Position numbers and translations under genes: made by a program
Shown: positions 19,828-27,035 of the stretch, one piece after another
Position numbering within the stretch: position 1 is the first letter of the stretch
Layout of the letters: each line of letters starts with the position of its first letter
The notes under the pieces: generated by a model
The model's database searches: none
Seen by the model: the letters and a program-made list of their open reading frames with translations, nothing else
What the model was told of the DNA's origin: nothing
NCBI GenBank assembly: GCA_951812535.1
Contig: CATOSK010000009.1
Coordinates: 1-40,435, forward strand
Direction of reading: 5' to 3'
Length of the DNA: 40,435 bases
DNA from: an uncultured Dehalococcoidia bacterium
GTDB taxonomy: Bacteria; Chloroflexota; Dehalococcoidia; Lucifugimonadales; UBA3495

Positions 19828-19990
19828 CGGTGCCCCGCAAGGGGAGAATAGGGAATCCGGTGCAACTCCGGAACGGGCCCGCCACTGTAATCGGGTAGCC
19901 CTTCATACAGCCTCCGGGCAGCCACTGTCCTGGCCCACCAGGATGGGAAGGCATCGAAAGGGCGCCAACCCGAAAGCCAGGAGACCTGCC
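19828..19990 (+). promoter_or_regulatory. Cobalamin riboswitch aptamer
   Basis: All conserved blocks of the B12 riboswitch are present in order: the GCGGTGCC entry, GGGAATCCGGTG, CAACTCCGGAACGG, CCGCCACTGT (19879-19888), a second GCCACTGTCC (19921-19930), and the B12 box AGCCAGGAGACCTGCC (19975-19990). It precedes bluB. Such aptamers bind cobalamins and usually switch genes off when ligand is plentiful. Confidence 0.93.
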
Positions 19991-20002
19991 GCGCCGCACC
20001 AA

Positions 20003-20070
20003 CCGCTTCGTGGACCAAGCGGGAGGCTCTGGCTGTCCCAAGCCCCCGCCCTGCCCAGGCGAGGGCTTTT
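20003..20070 (+). terminator. Riboswitch expression platform with intrinsic terminator
   Basis: AAGCCCCCGCC (20040-20050) pairs with GGCGAGGGCTT (20058-20068) with one mismatch, and is followed by a T-rich tract ending CGTTATTTT. Upstream GGGAGGCT (20021-20028) can instead pair with AGCCCCC (20041-20047), which would break the terminator, so it is a likely antiterminator. A CCGCTT/AAGCGG hairpin (20003-20022) lies between the aptamer and these elements. This suggests transcriptional control of bluB. Confidence 0.75.
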
Positions 20071-20137
20071 CGTTATTTTGGCGGATAGGCCGGTCCAACC
20101 GCACCGCAGGTCCGCCGGCAAGAAGGGGGTAACAGCA

Positions 20138-20878
20138 ATGGATTTGCAGAGTCTCCAGAGTGTGGCGCCGCCCGGGCAATTCCCCGAGCCGGAGCGCAGC
20201 GGCGTCTACCGCGCCATCCGGCAGCGCCGCGATATTCGCGAGTTTCGCGACGATCCCATCGACGAGACTACCCTGGCCCGCCTCATCCAGGCAGCCCACC
20301 ACGGCCCGTCGGTTGGATTCATGCAGCCCTGGGACTTCATCGTAGTCCGGGACATGGAACGCCGCCGTCAGGTCAAAGCACTTTTTGAAAGGGAACGCCA
20401 GGCCGCCGCTTGCTTTTACGACGAACCCCGGCGATCAGCCTACCTGGCCCTCAAGCTGGAAGGAATCCTCGAGTCTCCGGTCAACCTGTGCGTCACCTGC
20501 GACCCAACCCGGGCCGAGGTAGTCTTGGGCCGCAACTCGATGCCGGAAACCGATGTCTACTCCACCTGCTGCGCCGTCCAGAACCTCTGGTTGGCTGCCC
20601 GCAGCGAGGGGATCGGCGTGGGATGGGTCAGCATCCTCAAGCTTCCCCAGCTTCGCCAGATCCTGGGCATCCCCCACCACATAGTTCCCGTCGCCTACCT
20701 CTGCATGGGCCATCCCCGGGACTTCCCGGAAGAACCTCTCCTTCAGACCGCAGGTTGGCGGCAGCGCCTTCCCCTGGAACAGTTGGTCCACTTCGACGAT
20801 TGGGACAACACCGCAGGGGGCGACAGTTGGCCCGAATTGCAGGATGCCTTGTATACTTGCACCATCCAGCGCTCTTAG
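20138..20878 (+). CDS. bluB: 5,6-dimethylbenzimidazole synthase
   Basis: A 246-residue nitroreductase-fold flavoenzyme. BluB uses oxygen to break reduced FMN into 5,6-dimethylbenzimidazole, the lower ligand of cobalamin. Diagnostic stretches are RRDIREFRDDPIDE, AAHHGPSVGFMQPWDFIVV, LGRNSMPETDVYS, and NLWLAARSEGIGVGWVSIL followed by VPVAYLCMGHP. These match BluB rather than general nitroreductases. The start is the ATG at 20138 with GGGGGT upstream; an earlier in-frame start would translate riboswitch sequence. The end is odd: the last eleven codons and the TAG stop lie inside the first unit of repeat array B, so the C-terminal tail (after HFDDW) looks repeat-derived. It is preceded by a cobalamin riboswitch and terminator, so it should be repressed by cobalamin. 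Confidence 0.95.
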   Translation: MDLQSLQSVAPPGQFPEPERSGVYRAIRQRRDIREFRDDPIDETTLARLIQAAHHGPSVGFMQPWDFIVVRDMERRRQVKALFERERQAAACFYDEPRRSAYLALKLEGILESPVNLCVTCDPTRAEVVLGRNSMPETDVYSTCCAVQNLWLAARSEGIGVGWVSILKLPQLRQILGIPHHIVPVAYLCMGHPRDFPEEPLLQTAGWRQRLPLEQLVHFDDWDNTAGGDSWPELQDALYTCTIQRS

Positions 20879-21040
20879 ACAAGTTGCCTTGACTGGGCGC
20901 GAAAGCGGTGCATTGGATCGGTACCGCCCAGCGCCCTTAGACAAGTTGCCCCGATCGGGCGCGAAAGCGGTGCCTTGTATACTTGCACCACCCAGCGCCC
21001 TTAGCTGAGTTGCCTAGCACGGGCGCGGAAGCGGTAGCCC
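20845..21040 (+). repeat. Tandem repeat array B, three hairpin units
   Basis: Three units with TTAG cores at 20875, 20937 and 21001 (spacing 62 and 64). Each has inner stem GCGCCC/GGGCGC (one GCGCTC, keeping a G-U pair) around an exact 20-nt loop starting TTAGACAAGTTGCC (TTAGCTGAGTTGCC in unit 3). The internal loop is CCA opposite GAAA or GGAA. The outer stem is TGCACC/GGTGCA in unit 1, GGTACCGC/GCGGTGCC in unit 2, and bulged in unit 3. The 34 bp at 20845-20878 (end of bluB) recur at 20971-21004 with two differences. This is the same architecture as array A with a different inner stem. From 21041 to 21140 I see nothing else. Confidence 0.85.
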
Positions 21041-21140
21041 TTGGATGGCACCGCCGAAGGGCTCCGGCCCCGCCCCGGCGTGCGGGGATGAATTTCCGCC
21101 ATAACCTGCGATTCTCCAACTGCTCCCGCGAGACATTAGC

Positions 21141-21578
21141 TTGACCACCAGTCCCACCGGCAACAGACGTTTCCTGCGTTACCGCAGCCAGAGCCTCCGT
21201 CTCCTGGACAACGCCCTCGGCGAGCTCCGCAACGGCCGCTGGTCCCGTACCGAGGAGCTCGTCTGGGGCAGCCTGACCCTGGCTGTGAAGGGCGTCGCCC
21301 TCAGCCGCGGGGAAGAACTCCAGGATGACGAGGCTGTCCGGGAATACGCCCGCGGGTTGGGACAGGAACTCCGCGACCGCCGAATCAGGGAAGCTTTCAA
21401 CCAGTTGACCGGATTTTCGGAAACCGTGGAACGGGTCCGCGATTCCCGAATGCGGCTCGACTTCCTTTTCATCCAGCTGGACGACATCAGCGCGGCCATC
21501 GAGCGCCTCTGGGAGCTCGCATCCAGCCCCCAGGAATCACTCAACCCCGGTGGAGACCCCGAACTCGCGGGTTCCTGA
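21141..21578 (+). CDS. Small all-helical protein, HEPN/PaREP1-like
   Basis: A 145-residue, strongly helical, charged protein with no signal or membrane segment. The pattern LDNALGELRNGRWSRTEELV, then WGSLTLAVKGVALSRGEEL, resembles the first helices of HEPN/PaREP1-type proteins (a 'G-x-W-x-x-A-E-x-x-W-x-x-x-x-x-x-K' helix pair). A second small protein at 28784-29137 shows the same pattern more clearly. No RxxxxH nuclease motif is obvious, so catalytic activity is not implied. The start is a TTG, since no ATG or GTG lies nearby in frame; this is uncertain. It precedes mtaB by 18 nt and is probably co-transcribed. Function is unknown. Confidence 0.6.
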   Translation: MTTSPTGNRRFLRYRSQSLRLLDNALGELRNGRWSRTEELVWGSLTLAVKGVALSRGEELQDDEAVREYARGLGQELRDRRIREAFNQLTGFSETVERVRDSRMRLDFLFIQLDDISAAIERLWELASSPQESLNPGGDPELAGS

Positions 21579-21596
21579 ATCTCGGGCATAAGCAAA

Positions 21597-22937
21597 ATGA
21601 CCCCGCTCAACCGTCGGAACGCCACCGTTGTCATCCATACCCACGGGTGCAAGCTGAACCAGGCCGACAGTTCCCGCCTGGCCCGTCAGTTCCTGGAAGC
21701 CGGTTATCAGGTCGTCCCCGACGGCTCCCCGGCCGACGTTTACGTTCTCAACACCTGCACCGTCACCGCCGTTGCCGACGCCAAGGCCCGGCAGGCCCTG
21801 CGCGCCGCGCACCGGCGCAACCCGGACGCCATCGTCGTCGCCACCGGGTGCTACCCCCAGCGGGCTTCGGAAGAACTCGAAGGAATGGACGCCGTTTCCC
21901 TGGTCGTCGGCAACACCGGCAAGGATTCCCTGGTGTCCCTCGTCACCGAAACCCTGGACGGAAACGCCCTTCCGTCAGTAGCGGATGAACATCCCTCCCG
22001 GCTCCAACCCGTCCCTTTGCCGTGGGCCAACCCACCCGGCTCCCGGCTCCGCGCCATGGTAAAGATCCAGGAAGGTTGTAACCAGGTTTGCGCTTACTGC
22101 ATCGTCCCCAGGGTGCGCGGACGGGAACGCAGCATTCCCCCAGGTTCCATCATCGGCGAAATCAACCGGCGCGCCTCAGAAGGTGCTCAGGAAGTCGTGC
22201 TGACCGGGACCCAGCTCGGCTCATACGGCTTCGACCTGCCCGGCACTAACCTGGCCGGCCTGCTGGAGCAGGTTCTGTCGGAAACGAATATCCCCCGGAT
22301 CCGGGTTTCCTCCCTGCAGCCGCAGGAAATCACCGGGCGGCTCCTGTCCCTTTGGGACAACCCTCGCCTCTGTCCTCACTTCCACGTTCCGCTCCAGAAC
22401 GGGTGCGATACCATCCTGAAAGCCATGAGGCGACGCTACGATACCCGCCAGGCCTCGCGGGCCGTCGGGCGTATCAGGCGCTATCTCCCCGACGCCGGCA
22501 TTACCACCGACATAATCGTAGGCTTCCCTGGGGAAGGGGAGCCGGAGTTTCAGGAAAGCCTCGCCTTCGCCGACTCCCTGGAGTTCAGCGACATGCACGT
22601 CTTCCCCTATTCTGTTCGCCCCGGAACTGGAGCCGCCCACCTCCCCGACCACGTCTCGCCCCACGAAAAAAAGGACCGGGTGGCTGCCATGCTGTCCGTG
22701 TCCCGACGACACTACCTCCGCTTCCGTCACAGACAGCAGGGCGAGATCCGCCCGGTCCTCTGGGAAAAGGCCATTGACCACCACGGGTCGCCCGGGTGGT
22801 CCGGCCTCACCGATAACTACGTTCGCGTTGCGGCGCCCTCGCCGCTGAATCTCGAGAACACCATCACTCCGGTCCGCCTGGGCGGACCTTCCGAAACTTC
22901 CGTGGATGCCCAAGTTCTCTCAGACGGTATGCCTTAG
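21597..22937 (+). CDS. mtaB: tRNA methylthiotransferase, MtaB-type
   Basis: A 446-residue radical-SAM enzyme of the MiaB/MtaB family, which adds a methylthio group to N6-threonylcarbamoyl-adenosine at position 37 of tRNA. The N-terminal UPF0004 domain opens with THGCKLNQADS, close to the MtaB motif GCKVNQ, with further cluster cysteines in NTCTVT and ATGCYPQ. The radical-SAM cluster motif is CNQVCAYC, followed by IVPRVRGRERS. Barrel features include EVVLTGTQLGSYG and HVPLQNGCDTILKAMRR, and a C-terminal TRAM-like region ends the protein. The length is normal. It follows the small helical gene on the same strand and converges with the MBL gene. Confidence 0.9.
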   Translation: MTPLNRRNATVVIHTHGCKLNQADSSRLARQFLEAGYQVVPDGSPADVYVLNTCTVTAVADAKARQALRAAHRRNPDAIVVATGCYPQRASEELEGMDAVSLVVGNTGKDSLVSLVTETLDGNALPSVADEHPSRLQPVPLPWANPPGSRLRAMVKIQEGCNQVCAYCIVPRVRGRERSIPPGSIIGEINRRASEGAQEVVLTGTQLGSYGFDLPGTNLAGLLEQVLSETNIPRIRVSSLQPQEITGRLLSLWDNPRLCPHFHVPLQNGCDTILKAMRRRYDTRQASRAVGRIRRYLPDAGITTDIIVGFPGEGEPEFQESLAFADSLEFSDMHVFPYSVRPGTGAAHLPDHVSPHEKKDRVAAMLSVSRRHYLRFRHRQQGEIRPVLWEKAIDHHGSPGWSGLTDNYVRVAAPSPLNLENTITPVRLGGPSETSVDAQVLSDGMP

Positions 22938-23002
22938 AGTTCCCGGGGATATTACGCCGCCAGTGGCGCGTCCATCTCCGGCCGGGAGGTCCTGGTTTCC
23001 TG

Positions 23003-23830
23003 CTACATCTCCACTGGACGCAAGTAGGTATTCCGGCCCCGGCGGTCCAGGTACCCTGCCTTCACGTCGTGCCCATGGGAGAACACCAGCAACCAGCCCT
23101 CTCGTTCCGCCGACGCGATTATGTCCCGCTTCTGTTCGAGGGTTCCCTCCGGTGAGTAGTCAAAAGCGGAAATGACCGGCAGGTTCAGGTGGTGATGAGT
23201 AGGGATAATATCCCCGAGGAAGGCGATTCGCTCCCCTCCGTGGCTGAAGAGGACCATCTGGTGACCCTCCGCATGCCCGTCCGTCACCGCCACGTGTAAC
23301 CCGGGAAACACCTCCGAGTCGCCGTCGAGCATCTCCAGTTGCCCCCGCTCCTCGATGGGCAGGAAGTTGTCGGACCGGTGGGAGTTGCGGAACCGTTCGT
23401 TGGGATTGTTGGCATCCTCCCAGCACTTCCGTTGAACGTAGTAGGTCGCCTTGGGAAAGGTTGGGACCAGGTCTCCAGCCCGGTCCAGCCGAGTGCATCC
23501 GCCGCAATGGTCGAAGTGCAGATGCGTCAGGATTACCGCGTTGATGTCCTTGGGTGTCAGGCCGACACCCCGCAACCCTTTCATTAAACGACTCGGGACC
23601 AGGCCCAGCGCTTCTTTTTCCCGGTCGTTATCCTTGGAACCGACGCCGGTGTCGACGAGAACGTTCTTCCCCTGGATCTGCAGGACCATGCAATTCAACC
23701 CCAGGGTCATCCGGTTTTTGCGGTCTGTGCTCACCGAGGTCTCCCAATCCGTCTTGGGCACCTGTCCGAACACCGACCCTCCATCTAGTTTCACAACACC
23801 GTCGCTGATTACTTTCACACCAGTATTCAT
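23003..23830 (-). CDS. MBL-fold metallohydrolase
   Basis: A 275-residue metallo-beta-lactamase-fold hydrolase. The zinc motif is LTHLHFDHCGG (HxHxDH), with further ligands in TDGHAEGHQMVLF, FLGDIIPTHHH and the C-terminal FSHGHD. The pattern is that of quorum-quenching lactonase-like and general MBL hydrolases, so the substrate is unknown. I place the start at the ATG at 23830 (MNTGVKVISDG), with AAGGGAAG about 12 nt upstream; the frame is open for 34 more codons, but those look non-coding. It converges with mtaB. The region upstream is a long gene-free stretch. Confidence 0.85.
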   Translation of the reverse strand: MNTGVKVISDGVVKLDGGSVFGQVPKTDWETSVSTDRKNRMTLGLNCMVLQIQGKNVLVDTGVGSKDNDREKEALGLVPSRLMKGLRGVGLTPKDINAVILTHLHFDHCGGCTRLDRAGDLVPTFPKATYYVQRKCWEDANNPNERFRNSHRSDNFLPIEERGQLEMLDGDSEVFPGLHVAVTDGHAEGHQMVLFSHGGERIAFLGDIIPTHHHLNLPVISAFDYSPEGTLEQKRDIIASAEREGWLLVFSHGHDVKAGYLDRRGRNTYLRPVEM

Positions 23831-24517
23831 CCCAGTACACACACTTCCCTTCGTAAACTTGCGAGTTGTTGAATTACGAACGACGCCCGAACCAACATCC
23901 CTGGCGCCGTGCCATACTTCGAACTGTTTCATGCGGCCGCTTGTTCAGGGGCTCTGATGCGGCCTTCCCACTGCTTCCTGTCGAGCCGCCGGGCGGACTT
24001 GCCCACACCCTCGCTGCTCGGCGGGGCCGCGCCCCCACTACTCCGATTCAGGGCACCTCCTCTCGAAAACTGGCAACTAGTGGTCGTGTTATCTACACCA
24101 ATTTTCAAAAAATTATTGTTATCATCGTGTCGGTAACTTGCCGGCGCCCACTCGGGTCTCGGGACCCTCCAGCCAGTTTGGAAAAGTCCCCAATTGCGCT
24201 GCAAATCACAATCTCTCAACGCAAGGATAAGGTATGGGATTCGGGGGCTTGTCAAGGCGGAATCCCCAAAAAGTCATCTAAATCCGGGACTAATTTAAGA
24301 AAATTAGTCAGTGTTATGTAAGGCAGGCCCAGGAACCTTGGCCCCTGGGATTGCGAATTCCATCCAACCTCTATCCATGACCAAACAGGGTTAAGCACCT
24401 CCGCACCCGGTCTCGTTCACAACGCCCCGCGTTGGCAACCCGGATCGGCCAAAACCGCCTGGCGGCAGCACCTCCCGGCCGCTATTCCTCTCCCCGCGTC
24501 AACCCACAACGACAAAA
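23831..24517. other. Gene-free stretch with AT-rich core
   Basis: About 690 bp without a convincing gene between the MBL gene start and the gltX terminator. The middle (about 24090-24320) is AT-rich compared with its surroundings. It holds a perfect 9-bp inverted repeat at 24288-24309, a loose AATTTT/AAAATT inverted repeat near 24101-24115, and a CCCAGG/CCTGGG stem near 24329-24350. The promoter of the MBL gene should be here, but I find no clear pair of boxes. It may be the scar of a lost mobile element. Confidence 0.5.
24288..24309. repeat. 9-bp perfect inverted repeat
   Basis: GACTAATTT and AAATTAGTC flank a 4-nt loop (AAGA). It is AT-rich in a GC-rich genome and lies in the gene-free stretch, far from any gene start. 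It could be an operator or an element end; nothing in the surroundings decides. Confidence 0.6.
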
Positions 24518-24540
24518 CCCCCGGGCGTAACACCCGGGGG
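24518..24540 (-). terminator. Terminator of gltX
   Basis: CCCCCGGG and its complement flank a 7-nt loop. On the minus strand TTTTG follows directly. It sits 40 bp after the gltX stop. Confidence 0.8.
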
Positions 24541-24580
24541 CATCTCTGGGAGATTGTTGACCGGATCGTGGCGCGGCGGG

Positions 24581-26062
24581 CTACGTCCCTTCCAGATACT
24601 CCTTCGCGGCAGCGATGCGTTTCTCCACCCGCTCCCGGCCCAGGACCTCCATCACCCCGAACAGCGATGGAGTGGCTGATCTCGCCGTCACCGCCTCCCG
24701 CAGCAGCCCGAAGAACTCCCGCGGACGCAGCCCCAGCTCTTCCCCGGCTGCCCGCAGCCTCGCTTCCAGATCGTCGGCTAGGAACGATTCAACATCCGCC
24801 AGCGCCTCAGACGCCCCCTCGAGCGCCGCAACGCAGCCTTCGGCCTCCATTCCGCGCTGTATCAGCTTTGCCTCCCCATAGTCCAGCGTCTCGGCGAAGA
24901 AGTATGAAGTCGTCGCCGCCGACTCCCCCAGCACCTTCAGACGCTCCTGGATCAACGGAACGATCCGCAGCAGGTAGTCCCGGTCCACCGGGGCCGCCCC
25001 TTGCGGAAGGTCCCGCTCCAGGAAGGGCATCATCTCCTCCGCAAGCCTCTCGGACTCCAGTTGCCGGATGTACACCCCGTTGATCCAGTCCAGCCGCGTT
25101 ATGTCGAAGATCGCCGCCGGTTTGCCCACCCGCTCCAGGGAAAACTCCTGCTTGATGGTGTCCAGGGTCATCACGTCCGAATGGTCGTCCAGCGACCACC
25201 CCAGCAGCGCCATGAAATTCTCCAGCGCCTCGGGAAGGTAGCCCATGTCCCGGTATTCCAGCACCGACGTCGCCCCGTGCCGCTTGGACAGCTTGGCCCG
25301 GTCCGGCCCCAGGATCATCGGCAGATGCCCGTACTGCGCCGGATCATGTCCCAGGGCCGCGTAGAGCTGCAGGTGCCGCGGAGTGCTGGAAAGCCACTCC
25401 TCCGCCCTTAAAACGTGGCTGATGTTCATCAGGTGGTCGTCCACCACCACCGCCAGGTGGTACGTCGGAAACCCGTCGGATTTGATCAGGACGAAGTCGT
25501 CCACCAGCTCGTTCTGCCATTCCACGTGGCCCCGGATGATGTCGTCAACCTCGCTGGTTCCTGACACGGGCATGGCGAACCGGATCACGTGCGGCGCGCC
25601 GGTATTCAGCAGCCGCTCCCCTTCTCCGCCGGAAAGCCCCCGGCAGTGGCGGTCGTACCCTATCGACCGCTTCTCCTGCCGCTGCCGCTCCCTGACTTCG
25701 GCCAGTCGCTCCGGGGTGCAGTAGCAGCGGTAGGCGTTGCCCCGGGATATCAGCTTCTCCGCCGCGTCCCGGTACAGCTCCAGCCGCTCGGATTGCAGGT
25801 ACGGCCCCAGTGGACCACCCACTCTCGGACCTTCGTCCCAGTCGATTCCCAGCCATTCCAGCCCGTCAAGGATGCTGTCCACGGCTCCGGGCACCAGCCT
25901 GGCCTGGTCCGTGTCTTCCACCCGCACCACGAACTTACCGCCGTGGCGACGGGCAAACAGCCAGTTGAACATCGCCGTCCGGACATTTCCAATGTGGGGG
26001 AGCCCCGTTGGACTGGGCGCGTACCGCACCCGGACAATTTCTGGGATAGTGCTTTGCGTCAT
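24581..26062 (-). CDS. gltX: Glutamyl-tRNA synthetase
   Basis: A 493-residue class I aminoacyl-tRNA synthetase that charges tRNA-Glu. The HIGH-type motif is HIGN at residues 23-26 in RYAPSPTGLPHIGNVRTA. VRVEDTD, the 'Y-x-Y-C' CTPERL region and the KMSKS-type KLSKRHGA follow. The C-terminal anticodon-binding helical domain (from about residue 330) is complete and the length is typical. It is 87 nt downstream of an alpha/beta hydrolase gene and follows glnS on the same strand, ending at a strong terminator. Because glnS is present, this enzyme probably need not mischarge tRNA-Gln, though that cannot be shown here. Confidence 0.96.
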   Translation of the reverse strand: MTQSTIPEIVRVRYAPSPTGLPHIGNVRTAMFNWLFARRHGGKFVVRVEDTDQARLVPGAVDSILDGLEWLGIDWDEGPRVGGPLGPYLQSERLELYRDAAEKLISRGNAYRCYCTPERLAEVRERQRQEKRSIGYDRHCRGLSGGEGERLLNTGAPHVIRFAMPVSGTSEVDDIIRGHVEWQNELVDDFVLIKSDGFPTYHLAVVVDDHLMNISHVLRAEEWLSSTPRHLQLYAALGHDPAQYGHLPMILGPDRAKLSKRHGATSVLEYRDMGYLPEALENFMALLGWSLDDHSDVMTLDTIKQEFSLERVGKPAAIFDITRLDWINGVYIRQLESERLAEEMMPFLERDLPQGAAPVDRDYLLRIVPLIQERLKVLGESAATTSYFFAETLDYGEAKLIQRGMEAEGCVAALEGASEALADVESFLADDLEARLRAAGEELGLRPREFFGLLREAVTARSATPSLFGVMEVLGRERVEKRIAAAKEYLEGT

Positions 26063-26149
26063 AGAACTTCTCAGGATAGAGTTTGCCGCCAGACCGTCAC
26101 CAGCCAGCCTGTCACCAGGATGACTGGCCGGCGGAACTTCAATGGTTTC

Positions 26150-27007
26150 CTAACCAGATAGAAACTCCCGGATAACCGACGCCAGCTCATCCGGCTTGTC
26201 GTAGCCGATGTCGTGGACCGTTTCAGGAATCCAACGCGCTCTGGCGTCGGACAGGCCAGCCACCGTCGCCGCCACCCGCTCCTCCTTCACCTGCGCCCGC
26301 TCCGTTCCGGCGTTCTCCGGCCTCGGCCCTGCCGGCGCCAGCAGCACCGGACACCGCACCTCCGGCCACACCGTCGACGTGGGTTCCTCGAACATCGCCT
26401 TCATCACCTGGAGATGGTTCTCCGGCTTCAGAATGTCCTGTATCTGGCCTTCCTCGTCCTCGCGCACCATCGTCTGCACGATTCTCTCGATCTCATCGTT
26501 CCAGCAGAACCACAGCTGCTGCCGGAGTCTGTCCAGGAACTGTTCCCGCGTCCCGGAAACGTCCCTCGGACGGATGCGGGCCCGCACATCCTCCCAGGTC
26601 TCCCCTGAATCGGAACGCCCACCCGCCGTCCCTCCGTCGATCATCACCAGCCGGCTCACCCGGTCGGAAAACCGGGCCGCCAGGTTGATGCCCACGTTGC
26701 AACCCCAGGAATGCCCCAGCACCGGGACTGGCCCCAACTCCAGGTGTTCCAGCAAACCCGCGGCGTCCCCCGCCAGAGATTGCCAGTCATATCCCGTAGT
26801 GGCCTGGGTGGTCTGTCCGTGGCCCCGCTGGTCCGGAGCGATGATACGGAACCGGTCGTGCAGACGGGGAGCGATCAGGTCGTACCAGTGCCCCGAGGAC
26901 GCCAGCCCATGCAGCGCCAGCACCGGCTCTCCGCCGCCGCCCCAGTCCAGGAACCGCATCCGCAACTCGCCGATGTCGGCCCAGCGTTCCGTAGGATGCA
27001 GCTTCAT
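26150..27007 (-). CDS. Alpha/beta hydrolase
   Basis: A 285-residue hydrolase of the alpha/beta fold. The oxyanion-hole motif is ALHGLASSGHW, then APDQRGHGQT. The nucleophile elbow is GHSWG with Ser100. A helical cap (about residues 130-210) is followed by the acid region PVLLAPAG and a C-terminal His in ETVHDIGYDKPDEL. The pattern is that of epoxide hydrolase/haloperoxidase-like esterases; the substrate cannot be given. The start is taken at the ATG at 27007 with AAGGCG eight nt upstream; a GTG two codons earlier is also possible. It lies between glnS and gltX, about 30 nt after glnS, so it is likely in their transcript, but no link to tRNA charging is evident. Confidence 0.85.
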   Translation of the reverse strand: MKLHPTERWADIGELRMRFLDWGGGGEPVLALHGLASSGHWYDLIAPRLHDRFRIIAPDQRGHGQTTQATTGYDWQSLAGDAAGLLEHLELGPVPVLGHSWGCNVGINLAARFSDRVSRLVMIDGGTAGGRSDSGETWEDVRARIRPRDVSGTREQFLDRLRQQLWFCWNDEIERIVQTMVREDEEGQIQDILKPENHLQVMKAMFEEPTSTVWPEVRCPVLLAPAGPRPENAGTERAQVKEERVAATVAGLSDARARWIPETVHDIGYDKPDELASVIREFLSG

Positions 27008-27035
27008 GGTCACAACGCCTTGGGCGGGCCGTCCA

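Noticed and set aside
19504..21040. CRISPR array
   Set aside because: Whole units repeat tandemly with no variable spacers between conserved repeats, and no cas genes are present.
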